A program made the translations under genes and the position numbers. Under the pieces are notes generated by a model. That model saw nothing but the letters and a program-made list of their open reading frames with translations. It ran no database searches and was not told the origin of the DNA. A DNA stretch of 64,000 nucleotides from Callipepla californica brunnescens. Taxonomy: Eukaryota > Chordata > Aves > Galliformes > Odontophoridae. Positions 13,436 through 26,115 of the stretch are shown here, piece after piece (position 1 is the stretch's first letter; each line of letters starts with the position of its first letter). The DNA lies in NCBI GenBank assembly GCA_023055505.1, contig JALIRH010000099.1, positions 697,001 to 761,000 of the forward strand. The letters run 5' to 3'.

Positions 13436-15755
13436 ATCAGAATGTCAGAATGTCACCATGAGAGTATCTCAGAATGTCACAATGTCAGAATGTCACAACG
13501 ATAGAATGTCAAAATGGCAGCATGTGTCTGTGAGAGAATGTCACAATGACAGAATAGAAATATGTCAGAATATAGCAATGAGAGAATGTTAGAATGCAAC
13601 AATGTCAACATGTCAGAATGGGAGAAAGTGAGAATGTCATGATGTCAGAGTGTCTTAATGTCAGAATGTCAAATCTTCACTGTGTCACAACTACAAGATT
13701 AGGGAATATGACTGTGTCAGAAAGTCACAATAAGAGGAGATGAAAAAGAGAGAATATCACAATGACCGAGTGTCACAATGTAAGAAAGTGAGAATGTGAG
13801 AATGTCAAAATGTCAGAATGACAGAATATCACTATGTCACAATGTCGCAATGTCTCAAGGTCAGAATATCAATATGTAACAGTGTAAGAACGTCACAAAT
13901 ACCACAATGGGAGAATGACAGATTGTCACGATTACAGAATTTCAGAATGTGAAAATATCAGAATGTCACAATGTCAGATTCTGAGAATATCACAATGACA
14001 GAATGTCAGAATGAAAGATTTTCCAAATTCCAGAATGTCACTATGTCACAACGTCAGAATGACGCATTGTCAAAATGCTAGAATGTCACAATGTCACAAG
14101 GTGAGAACATCACAATGGCAGATTGTCATAATGCCAGAACATCAGAAGGTGAGAATATTAGAATGCCACAATGTCACAATGTCACCATGAGAGTATCTCA
14201 GAATGTCACAATGTCAAAATGTCAGAATGAGGGAAAGAGAGAATGTCATGATGTCAGAATGTCTTAACGTCAGAATGTCAAATTGTCACAACGTCACAAT
14301 ATCACAATGAGAGAATATCAGAAAGTGAGAATATGGCAATGACCGAATGACACATTGTGAGAATGTCAGAATGCCAGAATGTCAGAATGTCACAATGTCA
14401 AAATGTGTGAATGTCTGAATGTCACCATGAGAGAGAGTCAGAGTTTTACAATGTCACAATGTGAGAATGTCTGAACGTCAGAATGAGGGAGAGTTAGAAT
14501 TTCAGAATGTCACAGTGTCACAATGTCATCATGTCACAATATCAGAATGTTGCATTGTCACAATGTGAGAATGACAGGTTGTCACAATTCCAGAATTTCA
14601 GAATGTCAACATGTCTGAATGTCACAATGTCACAATTTCACTATGTCACAACGCTAGAATGTCATAATATCAGAAAGTGAGAATATCACAATGGCAGATT
14701 GTCATAATGCCAGAACTTCAGAAGGTGAGAATATTAGAATGTCACAATGTCACAATGTTACAATGTGAGTATCTCAGAATGTCACAATGCCAGAATATCA
14801 GAATGGCAGAATATGAGAAAGTGAGAATGTCACAATGTCAAAATGTCAGAATGAGAGAAAGAGAGAATCTCATGATGTCGGAATGTCTTAATGTCAGAAT
14901 GTCAAATTGTCACAACGTCACGATATCACAATGAGAGAATATCAGAAAGTGAGAATATGACAATGACCGAATGACACAATGTGAGAACGTTAGAATGTGA
15001 GAATGTCAGAATTGGAGAATGTCACAGAGTCACAATGACAGATTGCCACAATTTCAGAATGTCAGTGTATCACAATGCCACAAAGTCACAATATCAGTAT
15101 GTCATGAAGATAGAATGTCACAATGACAACATATGACTGTGACAGAACGTCACAATGTCAGATGATAAATATGGCCGAAAATCACAATGAGAGAATGTTA
15201 GAATGTCACAATGTTAACATGTCAGAACGTGAGAAAGTGAGAATGCCACAATGCCACGATGTGAGAATCTCACAATGTCACAATGAGAGAGAGTCAGAAT
15301 TTCACAGTATCAGAATTTTGCATTGTCACAATGTGAGAATGACAGATTGTCACATTTCCAGAATTTCAGAATGTCACAATTCCAGAATTTCAGAATGTCC
15401 AAATATCTGAATGTCACAATAGCAGAATGTGAGAGTATCACAATGACAGAATGTCAGAATGACAGGTTGTCACAATTCCAGAATGTCACTATGTCACAAT
15501 GCTAGAATGTCAGAATGTCAGAATGTGAAAATAGCACAAGGGCAGGTTGTCATAATGCCAGAACTTCAGAATGTGAGAATATTAGAATGTCATAATGTCA
15601 GAATGGGAGAATGTCACAATGGCAGGTTGTCATAATTCCAGAAGTTCAGAATGGGAGAATATTAGAGTGTAACAATGTTGCAATGTGACAATGAGAGTAT
15701 CTCAGAATGTCACAATGTCAGAATGTCAGAATGCCAGAATAAGAGAAAAGAAAGG
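13436..15755. repeat. 8-bp minisatellite, block 3
   Basis: Further AATGTCAG/AATGTCAC array. A long phrase beginning GAATGAGGGAAAGAGAGAAT or a close variant and ending near CAATGACCGAATGACACA recurs at about 14,225 and 14,845, giving a higher-order period of roughly 600-630 bp. The array ends within a short transition (AGAATAAGAGAAAAGAAAGG) to the 11-bp satellite. Confidence 0.95.
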
Positions 15756-18700
15756 TATGAGGAGGCTATGGGGAAGCTATGGGGCAGCTATTGGGCAGCA
15801 GTGGGGCAGCTATGGGGCAGTAGTAGGGCAGCTATAAGGCAGCTATGGGGCAGCAGTGGGGCAGCTATGGGGCGGCTATGAGGAAGCCATTGGGCAGCTA
15901 TGGGGCAGAAGTGAGGCAGCAATCAGGCAGCAGTGAGGCAGCTATGAGGAGGCTATGGGGCAGCTGTGGGTCAGCTATCGAGAGGCTATGGGGCAGCTAT
16001 GGGACGGCGATGAGGCAGACATGGGGCAGCTATGGGGGAGCAGTGAGGCAGCTATGGGGAGGCTATGGGGCAGTAGTTGGGCAGCTATAGGGTGGCTATG
16101 GGGAAGCCATTGGGCAGCTATGGGGCAGTAGTGAAGCAGCTATGGGTCAGTAGTTTGGCAGCTATGACGAGGCTATGGGAAGGCCATGGGGAAGCGATGG
16201 GGCAGCTCTGAGGCAGACAAAATGTAGCTATGGGGGAGCAGTGAGGCAGCTATGGGGTGGCTATGGGGCAGTAGTGGGGCAGCTATGGGGCAGCTATGAG
16301 GTAGCCATGGGGCAGCTATGGGGAAGCAGCGAGGGAGCTATGGGGTAGCAGTGAGGCAGCTATGATGAGGCTATGGGGAGGCTATGGGGCAGCCACGGTG
16401 CAGCTATGGGGCAGCAGTGGGGCAGCTATGGGCAGCAGTAAGGAAGCTATTGAGAAGGCTATGGGGGCAGCTATGGGGTGGCTATGGGGCAGCTATAGAG
16501 CGGCAATGTGGCAGTAGTGGGGCACCTATAAGGCAGCTATGGGGCAGCAGTGGGACAGCTATGGGGCGGCTATTAGGCAGCCATGGGGTGGCAATGGGGC
16601 AGCAGTGAGGCAGCTATGGGGCGGCTATGGGGCTGAAGTGGGGCAGCTATGAGGAGTCTCTTGAGAGGCTATGGAGCAGCTATGGGGCAGCAGTGGGGTA
16701 GCAGGAGGAGACTATGGGGAGGCTATGAAGCAGGTATGGGGCAGCAGTGGGGCAGCTATGGGGCGACTATGGGGCAGCAGTTGAGCAGCTATGGGGCAGC
16801 CATGGGGCAGCTATGTGGCAGTAGTGAAACAGCTATGGTGTAGCTATAAGCGAGCCTTGGGGCAGCAAGGGGCAGTAGTAAGGCAGCTATGGGGCAGCAG
16901 TGGGGCAGCTATGATGAGACTATGGGAAGGCCATGAGGAAGCTATGGGGCATCTTTGAGGCAGACAAAAAGTAGCTGTGGGGCTGCAGTGAGGCAGCTAT
17001 GGGGCAGCTGTGGGGCAGCTATTGTGTAGCAGTGAGGCATCTATGAGGAGGCTATGGGGAGGATATGAGGCAGTTATGGGGCAGAAGTGAGGCAGCTATG
17101 GGGTGGCTATAGGGCAGCAGTGGGGCAGGTATGGGGCAACAAAGAGGCAGCCATGGGGCAGCAGTGGGGCAGCTTTGAGGCTACGGGGCGGCTATGGGGC
17201 AGTAGTGGGGTAGCTATGGGGCAGCAGTGAGGAAGCTAAGGGGAAGCAATGGGGCAGCTTTGAGGATGCTATTGGGAAGCCATGGGGCAGCAATGGGGCG
17301 GCTATGAGGCAGCGACGGGGAAGCTATGGGGCAGCAGTGAGGCAGGTATGGGGCAGTAGTAAGGCAGCTACAGGGCAGCAGTGGGGCAAATATGAGGAGG
17401 CTCTGAGGAAACTATGGGGCAGCTATGGGGCAGCAGTGAGGCAGTTATACAACAGGTATGAGGCACTTATCAAGCAGCTATGGGTCAGCTATGAGGAGGC
17501 TATGGGGCAGATGTGGTGCAGCAGTGGGGCAGCTAAGGCAGCTATGGGGAGGCTATGGGGCAGCAGTGTGGGCAACTATGAGGAGACTATGGGGAGGCTA
17601 TGAGGCAGCTATGGGGCAGTAGTCGGGCAGCTATTGGACGGCTATGAGGCAGCCATGGGGCAGCTATGGGGCAGCAGTGAGACAGCTATGGGGCAAGTAT
17701 GGGGAGGCTATGGGGCAGCGACGGGGTGGCTATGGGGCAGTAGTGGGGAAGCTATGGTGAGGTTATGAGGCAGCCATGGGGTAGGTATGAGAAACCAGTG
17801 AGGCAGCTATGGGGCAGTAGTGGAGCAGCTATGAGGCAGCGGTGGGTCAGCTATGGGGTGGCTATGAGGCAGCCATGGGGCAGCTATGGGACAGCAGTGG
17901 GGCAGCTATGAGGTAGCCATGGGGCACCTATGGGGAAGCAGCGAGGGAGCTATGGGGTAGCAGTGAGGCAGCTATGAGGAAGCTATGGGGAGGCTATGGG
18001 GAGGCTATGGGGCAGATATGTAACGGCTATGAGGCAGCCACGGTGCAGTTATGGGGCAGCCACGGTGCAGCTATGGGGCAGCAGTAAGGAAGCTACGAGA
18101 AGGCTATGGAGGCAGCTATCGGGTGGCTATGAGACAGCTATGGGGCAACTATGAGGCAGCCATAGGGCAGCTATGGTGCAGCAGTGAGGCAGCAATTAGG
18201 CAGAAGTTGGGCAGATATGGGGCAGCAGTGAGGCAGCTATGAGGAGGCTATGGGGCAGCTATGGGGCAGCAGAGAGGCAGCTATGGGGCACGAGTGAGGC
18301 AGCTATGGGTTAGCTATGAGGAGGCCTTGAGGAGGCTATGGGGCAGATATGGGGCAGCAGTGGGGCAGCTAAGGCAGCTATGGGAAGGCTATGGGGCAGC
18401 AGTGTGGGCAACTATGAGGAGACTATGGGGAGGCTATGAGGCAGCTATGGGGCAGCAGTCGGGCAGATATAAGGCAGCTATTGGGAAGCAGTGGGGCAGC
18501 TATGGGGCGGCTATTAGGCAGCCTTTGGGCACCTATTGGGCAGCAGTGAGGCAGGTATGGGGCAGCTATGAGGACGTTATGGGGCAGCTATGGGGCAGCA
18601 GTGGGGCAGCAATAACGCAGTAGTGGGGCAGCTATGGGGCAGTAGTGGGGCAGCAATGAGGACGCTATAGGGAGACTATGGGGCATGTATGGAGCGGCTA

Positions 18701-19755
18701 GGAGGCAGCTATGGGGCAGGTATGAGGCAGCCATGGGGTGGCTGTGGGGCAGCAGTGAGGCAGCTATGAAGAGGCTATGGAAATGCTATAGGGCAGCAGT
18801 GGGGCAGCTACGGAGCGGCTATGAGGCAGCCATTTTGCATCTATGGGGCAGCAGTGGGGCAGCTACAAGGAAGCTATAGGGCAGCTATGGAACAGCAGTG
18901 GGGCAGCTATGGTGCGGCTATGAGGCAGCCATGAGGCAGACACGGGGCAGCAGTGGGGCAGCTATGGTGCGGCTATGAGGCAGCCATGAGGCAGATATGG
19001 GGCAGCAGTGGGGCAGCTATGAGCAGGCTTTGGGGCGGCTGTGGAGCAGCAGTGGGGAAGCTATGGGGCAGTAGTGGGGCAACTATAAGTTAGCAGTGGG
19101 GCAGCTATGGGGCGGCTATGGGGCAGCAGTGGGGCAGCTATGAGGAGGTTATGGGGCAGCCATTGGCAGCTATGGGGCTGCAGTGAGGCAGCAATGGGGC
19201 AGCAGTGGGGCAGCTATGGGGCGGCTCTAAGGCAGCAGTGATGCAGATATCGAGCAGCTCTGAGGAGGCTATGAGGCCGCTATGAGGCAGTAGTGGGGCA
19301 GCTATGGGGCAGCAGTGGGGTGGCTATGTGGCAGCAATGGGGCAGCCATGGGGCAGGTATGGGGCTGCAGTGGGACAGCTATGAGGAGGCTATTGGGCAG
19401 GTATAGAGCGGCTATGTGGCAGTAGTCGGGCAGCTATTGGGCAGCTATTGGGAAGCCGTGGGGCAGCTATCGGGCGGCTATTATACAGCCATGGAGCAGC
19501 TATGGTGCAGCAGTGTTGCAGCTATGAGGAGGCTATGGGGAGGCTATGGGGCGGCTATCTGGTGGCTATGAGGCAGCTATCGGGCAGCTCTGAGGAGGCT
19601 ATGGGGCCACTATGAGGCAGTAGTGGGGCAGCTATGGGGCAGCAGTGGGGTGGCTATGGGGTGGCAGCGGGGCAACAGTGGGGCAGCCATGGGGCAGCTA
19701 TGGGGCTGCAGTGGGGCAGCTATGAGGAGGCTATGGGGCAGCAGTGGGGCTGCTG
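15756..19755. repeat. 11-bp G-rich satellite, block 1
   Basis: Tandem 11-bp units of the form GGGGCAGCTAT, GGGGCAGCAGT, GAGGCAGCTAT and GAGGAGGCTAT, purine- and G-rich on the + strand. Three units make 33 nt, so many frames lack stops and encode an 11-residue cycle of the MGQLWGSSGAA type. Stops arise only from variants such as GTAGTG. These open frames are not genes. The array is interrupted by a GC-rich island at 19,756. Confidence 0.96.
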
Positions 19756-20066
19756 GTTTCCCCCCGCTTCTTTTGTTGGAGTCCTCGCCCCTTCCATGGT
19801 TGCCCACCAATGAGGACTGGCTGATCCCTCCCCCACATCGACGGCCTCGGACCCACAACCCCGACCCCACATCTGCAGCCCCAGCCCCATAACAGAGCCT
19901 TCAGACCCCTAACTGAGCACCCGGACTTAGAACCGAGCATCGAGCCCCATTAGCCCCAACCCCAGCCCCACATCCCCGTCCCTCACCCAACTCCGCCCCA
20001 CCCCACCCACACCCTATTCCCCCCTTCTCCCTCCGCCACCCCACTCCTCCCCCCCTCCCCTTTCCC

Positions 20067-20145
20067 ACCTGCGTGTGCGCGAGCAGCCGCTGTAGCTCCC
20101 CCAGGAGCTCCACGTTGCGCGACCTCCCCCCCCCGCCAACGCCAT
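20067..20145 (-). CDS. Candidate first coding exon (minus strand) with splice donor
   Basis: On the minus strand a strong start context GCCATGG (ATG at 20,145-20,143) leads to an exon ending CAG at 20,069, followed by a GTGGGA donor at 20,068. One frame reads RNVELLGELQRLLAHTQ, a leucine-rich amphipathic stretch that looks like real protein. The ATG frame and this frame are separated by a run of nine G (+ strand C at 20,126-20,134). A length error or polymorphism in that run would decide the reading. I do not recognise the protein. No matching second exon is visible before the satellite resumes at 19,755. Confidence 0.35.
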
Positions 20146-20243
20146 GGCCGAACAGCCCCACCCCCACTGCGCGCGGCTCTGGGAATAGCACTACGCGTGC
20201 GCCGGTCCCGGAAGCCGGAAACGGAAGTCCCCCCCCCCCGCAG

Positions 20244-20468
20244 ATGAACGGAGCGGTGGAGTACTATGGCGGCGGCGGTGGCGGCGCCGCGGAAACCGCG
20301 GAAACCGCGCTTTGGAGCGGCGGCGGCGGCGGCGGCTCCGTTGCCGTGGGAACCGCGGAAACTGCGGAAACTGCGGAAACCGCGCGTTGGAGCGGCGGCG
20401 GCGGCGGCGGCTCCGTTGCCGCGGAAACCGCACGTTGGAGCGGCGGCGGCGGCTGTACGGGAGGCACT
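20244..20468 (+). CDS. Candidate first coding exon (plus strand), low-complexity
   Basis: Downstream of the ETS-like sites, an open frame starting at 20,244 (MNGAVEYYGGG) or an overlapping frame starting at 20,266 (MAAAVAAPRK) runs through CGG and GCGGAAACCGC repeats to a possible GTGAGC donor at 20,469. The peptides are glycine/alanine-rich and entirely shaped by the repeat. The frame may equally be untranslated 5' sequence. No downstream exon is visible because satellite resumes at 20,586. Confidence 0.25.
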
Positions 20469-20585
20469 GTGAGCTTTGGGGGTGGGGCTGGGCAGGGGCA
20501 GCGGCAGCGGCAGCGGCAGCGGGGGAGGGGCGGGGCAGGATTCCGGGGCCGCGCGGCGCTCTCTTTTTTCCCCTAGCACTTGTAA

Positions 20586-23500
20586 CATCTATGAGGAGGC
20601 TATGGGGAGGATATGAGGCAGCTATGGGGTGGCTATGGGGCTGCAGTAAGGCAGGTATGGGGCAGAAATGAGGCAGCCACGGGGCAGCAGTGGGGCAGCT
20701 ATGGGGCAGCTATGGGACAGAAGTGGGGCAGCTCTAAGGGTAGCCATGGGGCAGTTATGGGGCAACAGTGGGGCAGGTATGGGGCGGCTATTAGGCAGCC
20801 ATCAAGCAGCTATGAGGCAGTAGTGGGGCAGCTATGAGGAAGCAGTGATGGAGCTATGGAGTAGCAGTGAGGCAGCAATAAGGAGGCTATGGGAGGCTAT
20901 GGGGCAGCTATGGTGCATCAGTGAGGAAGCTATGGGGCAGCTTTGGGGCAGCATTTTGGCAGCTATGGGGCAGCAGTGGGACAGCTATGAGGAGGCTATG
21001 GGGAAGCTATGTGGCAGCAGAGAGCTAGCTATGGGGCAGCTATGAGGAGGCTAAGGGGAGGCTATGGGGCAGCTATAGAGCGCCTATGTGGCAGTAGTTG
21101 GGCAGATATAAGGCAGCAGTGGGGCAGCTATGGGGCGGGAATTAGGCAGCCATGGGGCACGTATGGGGCAGCAGTGAGGTAGCTATGGGGCAGCTATGGG
21201 TCAGCTATGAGGAGGTTATGGGGAGGCAATGGAGCAGCAGTGGGGCAGATATGGGACGGTTATTAAGAGGCTATGTGGCAGCTATGGGGCATTAGTGGGG
21301 CAGCTATGGGGAAGTAGTGGGGCAGATATGGGGCAGCAGTGAGGCAGCTATGGGGTAGCTATGAGAAAGCTATGGGGCAGTAGTGAGGAAGTAGTGAGGC
21401 AGCTATGAGAAGGCTGTGGGGAAGCTATGGGGCAGCTATGGGGCACCAGTGAGGCAGATATGGGGCACCAGTGAGGCAGCTATAGGGAGGCTACGGGGCA
21501 GCAGTGAGGGAGTAGAGAGTCAAATATGGGGCATTAGTGCGGCAGCTATGGGGCATTAGTGGGGCAGTTATGAGGAGGCTATGGGGAGGCTATGGAGCAG
21601 CTATGGGGCAGCTATAGGGCAGCAGGGAGGTAGCAATGGGGCAGCAGTTGGGAAGCTATGATGAGGCTATGGTGAGTCTACGGGGCAGCTATGGTACACC
21701 AGTGAGGCAGCCATGGGGCAGCTATGGTACACCAGTGAGGCAGCCATGGGGCAGCTATGGGGCACCAATGGGACAGTTATGAGGAGGCTGTGGGGAAGCT
21801 ATGGGGCAGCTATGGGGCAGCAATGAGGAGGGTATGGAGAGGCTATGGGGCAGCTATGGTGCAACAGTGAGGCAGCTATGGGGTAGCTTTGAGGAGGCTG
21901 TGGGGAGGATATGGGGTAGATATGTGGCAACGGTGAGGTAGCTATGGGGAAGCTATGGGGCAGCAATGAGGGAGTAGTCGGTCAGCTATGGGGCATTAGT
22001 GCTGCAGCTATGGGGCCGAGTGGGGCAGTTAAGAGGAGGCTATGGGGAGGCTATGGGGCAGCTATCGGACAGCATTGAGCTAGCTTTAGAACAGCTATGA
22101 GGAGGCTATGGGGCAGATATGGGGCAGCAGTCGGGCAGCTATGGGGCGGATATGGAGCAGCAGTGGGGCAGGTATGGGGCAGTAGTAAGACAGCTATGTG
22201 GCAGCAGTGGGGCAGATATGAGGAGGCTATGAGGAGGCTATGGGGCGGCTATGAAGCAGCAGTGAGGCAGTTATGAGGCGGCTATGGGTCAGATATGTGG
22301 CAGCAGTGAAGCAGCTATGGTGCGGCTATAAGGCAGCCATGGGGCAGCTATGGGTTAGCAGTGAGTCAGCTATGGGGCAGCAGTTGGGCAGCTATGAGGA
22401 GGCTATGGGGCAGCTATGGAGCAGATTTGAAACAGCTTTGGGGCGGCTGTGGGGCAGTAGTTTGGCAGCTATGAGGCAGCAGTTGGGCAGCAGTTGGGGC
22501 AGTAGTGAGGCAGCTATGTGGCAGCTCAGGAGAGGCTATGGGGCAGCTATGGGGCATTAGTGGGGCAGCTATGGGGAAGTAGTGGGGCAGATATGGGGCA
22601 GCAGTGAGGCAGCTATGGGGTAGCTATGGGGCAGTAGTGGGGAAGCAGTGAGGCAGCTATGGGGCAGCAGTTGGGCAGCTATAAAGAGGCTATGGAGAGG
22701 CTGTGCGGCAGCTATGGTGCATCAGTGAGGAAGCTATGGGGCGTCTTTAGGGCAGCAGTTTGACAGCTATGAGGCAGTCACGGGGCAGCTATGGGACAGC
22801 AGTGGGACAGCTATGAGGAGGCTAGAGGGCAGCTATGGGGCAGCTATGAGGAGGCTATGGGGAGGCTATGGGGCAGGTATATAGTGGCTATGTGGCAGTA
22901 GTCGGGCAGATATAAGGCATCAATGGGGCAGCAGTGGGGCAGCTATTGGGCGGCTATTAGGCAGCCATGGGGCGGCTATGGGGCAGCAGGGAGGTAGCAA
23001 TGGGGCAGCAGTGGAGCAGCTATGATGAGGCTATGGCGAGGCTCTGGGGCAGCTATGGTGCACCAGTGAGGCAGCTATTGGGTAGCTATGAAGAGGCTGT
23101 GGGGAGGCTATGGGGCAGATATGTGGCAACGTTGAGGTAGCTATTGAGAAGCTATGGGGCAGCAGTGAGGCAGTAGTGGGTCAGCTATGGGGCATTAGTG
23201 CTGCAGCTATGGGGCCGCAGTGGGGCATCTAAGAGGAAGCTATAGGGAGGCTATGGGGCAGCTATGGGGCAGCAGTGAGCTAGCTATAGAACAGCTATGA
23301 GGAGGCTATGGGGCAGCTATGGAGCAGATTTGAAACAGCTTTGGGGCGGCTATGGGGCAGTAGTTTGGCAGCTATGAGGCAGCAGTTGGGCAGCTATGGG
23401 GCAGTAGTGAGGCAGCTATGTGGCGGCTCAGGAGAGGCTATGGGGCAGCTATGGGGCATTAGTGGGGCAGCTATGGGGAAGTAGTGGGGCAGGTAAGGGG

Positions 23501-26115
23501 CAGAAGTGAGGCAGCTATGAGGTAGCTATGAGGAGGCTATGGGGCAGTAGTGGGGAAGCAGTGAGGCAGCTATGGGGCAGCAGTTGGGCAGCTATGAGGA
23601 GGCTATGGGGAGGCTATGGGGCAGCAGTGAGGCAGTTTTGGGGCACCAGTGAGGCAGCTATGGGGAGGCTACGGGGCAGCAGTCGGGCAGCTATGGGGCG
23701 GATATGGAGCAGCAGTGGGGCAGATATGAGGAGGCTATGAGGAGGCTATGGGGCAGCAGTGAGGCAGCTATGGGACAGGTATGAGGCACTTATCAAGCAG
23801 CTCTGGGGCAGCGGTGTGGCAGCTAAGAGGAGGCAATTGGGAGGCTATGGGGCAGCTATGAAGCAGCAGTGAGGCAGCTATGGGGCGTCTATGGGGCAGC
23901 AGTGGGGCAACTATGAGGAGACTATGGGGAGGCTATGGGGCAGCTATTGGGCAGCAGTGAGGCAGCAATGAGGCAGCTATGAGGAGGCTATGGGAAGCCG
24001 ATGAGGCAGCTATAGAGCGGCTATGGGGCAGTAGTGGGGCAGCTATTGGGAAGCAGTGGCAAGGCTATCGGGCGGCTATTAGGCAGCCATTGGGCACCAT
24101 GGGGCAGCAGTGAGGCAGCTATGGGACGGCTATGGGGAGGCTATGGGGCAGGTATGGGGCAGCAGTGGGGCAGCTATGGAGCAGATATCGAGAGGTTATG
24201 AGGCAGCTATGGGGTGGCGATGAGGCAGACATAGGGAAGCTATGGTGGAGCAGGGAGGCAGCTATGGGGTGGCTATGGGTCAGCAGTGAGACAGCTATGG
24301 GGCAAGTATGGGGAGGCTATGGGGCAGTAATGGGGCAGCTATGGGGCGGCTATGAGGCAGCCATGGGGTACGTCTGGGGCACCAGTGAGGCAGCTATGGG
24401 GAGGCTATGGGGCAGCCATGGGGTACGTCTGGGGCACCAGTGAGGCAGCTAAGGGCAGCAGTGAGGCAGCTATGGGGAGGCTATGGGGCAGCAGTGAGGC
24501 AGTAGTGGGTCAGCTATGGGGCATAAGTGCTGCAGCTATGGGGCTGCAGTGGGGCAGCTAAGAGGAAGCTATGGGGAGGCTATGGGGCAGCTATTGTGCA
24601 TCAGTGAGGAAGCTACGAGGCGGCAATGGGGCAGCAGTTTTGCAGTTATGAGGCAGCTATGGGGCAGCAGTGAGGCAGCTATGAGGAGACTATGGGGAGG
24701 CTATGGGGCAGAAGTGGGGCAGCTATGGGGTAGCCATGGGGCAGCCATCAAACGGCTATGGGGCAGCAGTGGGGCAGCTAAGAGGAGGCTATGGACCAGC
24801 TATGGGGCGGCTACAAGGCAGCCATGGGGCAACTATGGGGAAGCAGTGAGAGAGCTATGAGGAGGCTATGGGTAGGCTATAGGGCAGGTATTGGACAGCT
24901 ATGAGGCAGCCATGGTGCAGCTATGGGGCAGCAGTGGGGCAGCAATGGGGCGGCTATTAGGCAGCCATGGGGTGGCAATGGGACACCAGTGAGACATCTA
25001 TGGGGTGGATATGTAGCAGCAGTGGGGCAGGTATGGGGCAGTAGTGGGGTAGCTATGAGGAGGCTACGGGGCAACTATGGGGCAGCAGAGAGGCAGCGAT
25101 GGGACAGGTATGAGGAGGCTATGGGGAGACTACGGGGCAGCTATGAAGCTGCAGTGAGGCAGCTATGGGGCGGCTATGGGGAGGCTATGGGGCAGCTATG
25201 GAAAAGCTATGAGGCAACCATGGGGCTGCAGTTGGGCAGCTCTGGGGCCGCATTGAGGAAGCTATGGGGCAGCTCCGAGGAGCCTATGCAGCAGCTATGG
25301 AGCGGCTATGAGGCAGCTATGGGGCAGGTATGAGGCAGCCATGGGGCGGCTGTGGGGCAGCAGTGAGGCAGCTATGAAGAGGCTATGGGGAGGCTAAGGG
25401 GCAGCAGTGGGGCAGCTACGGGGCGGCTATGAGGCAGCCATTGGGCATCTAAGGGGCAGCAGTGGGGCAGCTATAAAGAGGCTATGGGGAGGCTATGGGG
25501 CAGCTATGGTGCATCAGTGAGGAAGCTATGGGGCGTCAATGGGGCAGCAGTTTGACAGCTATGAGGCAGCCACGGGGCAGCTATGGGGCAGCAGTGGGAC
25601 AGCTATGAGGAGGCTATAGGGCAGCTATGGGGCAGCTCTGAGGAGGCTATGGGGAGGCTATGGAGCAGCTATGGGGCAGCAGTGAGGAAGCTATGGGGTG
25701 GCTATGGGGTGGCTATGAGGCAGCTATGGGGTAGCAGTGAGACAGCTATGAGGAGGCTACGGGGAGGCTATAGGGCAGTTATGGGGCGGGTATTAGACAG
25801 CCATGGGGTGGCTATGGGGCAGCAGGGAGGTAGCAATGGGGCAGCAGTGGGGCAGCTATGATGAGGCTATGGCGAGGCTCTGGGGCAGCTATGGTGCACC
25901 AGTGAGGCAGCTATTGGGTAGCTGTGAGGAGGCTGTGGGGAGGCTATGGGGCAGATATGCGGCAACGGTGAGGCAGCTATTGGGAAGCTATGGGGCAGCA
26001 GTGAGGCAGTAGTGGGTCAGCGATGGGGCAGCAGTGAGGCAGCTATGGGGCTGCAGTGGGGCATCTAAGAGGAAGCTATGGCGAGGCTATGGGGCAGCTA
26101 TGGGGCAGCAATCGG
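20586..26115. repeat. 11-bp G-rich satellite, block 2
   Basis: Same 11-bp family as block 1. Long phrases recur: one around TGAAACAGCTTTGGGGCGGC is at about 22,428 and 23,330, roughly 900 bp apart. One around GGGGCATTAGTGGGGCAGCT is near 21,287, 22,550 and 23,455. One around GATGAGGCTATGGCGAGGCT is near 23,023 and 25,860. The array therefore has an irregular higher-order structure. It stops abruptly against ERV sequence at about 26,116. Confidence 0.95.

Larger units (their letters stand above)
19756..20585. promoter_or_regulatory. CpG-island-like promoter segment inside the satellite
   Basis: About 830 bp of non-satellite, strongly GC- and CpG-rich DNA. It contains CGG runs (20,268-20,460), GCGGAAACCGC repeats, GGGGCGGGGC-type Sp1-like sites near 20,530, and an adjacent pair of CCGGAAG/CGGAAGT ETS-like sites at about 20,205-20,230. 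Candidate coding starts diverge from the ETS-like cluster, as in bidirectional housekeeping promoters. The 19,756-20,060 part is C-rich and shows no recognisable gene. The promoter function is inferred from composition and motifs. Confidence 0.6.

Noticed and set aside
10016..15755. A CRISPR-like repeat array
   Set aside because: There are no regular repeat-spacer units; it is a simple tandem minisatellite in a vertebrate genome.
10621..15881. Open frames with MSECHNVR-like repeats
   Set aside because: They are an 8-residue cycle from the 8-bp minisatellite and not selected coding sequence.
19983..20671. Long Gly/Ala/Arg/Pro-rich frames across the CpG island on both strands
   Set aside because: CGG repeats give stop-free reading in all frames; only the short exon-like pieces with start and donor signals were kept, at low confidence.
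15756..26115. Dozens of open frames of 60-136 residues with MGQLWGSSGAA-like repeats
   Set aside because: They follow the 33-nt cycle of the 11-bp satellite, occur in several frames, and lack any domain or conserved start.
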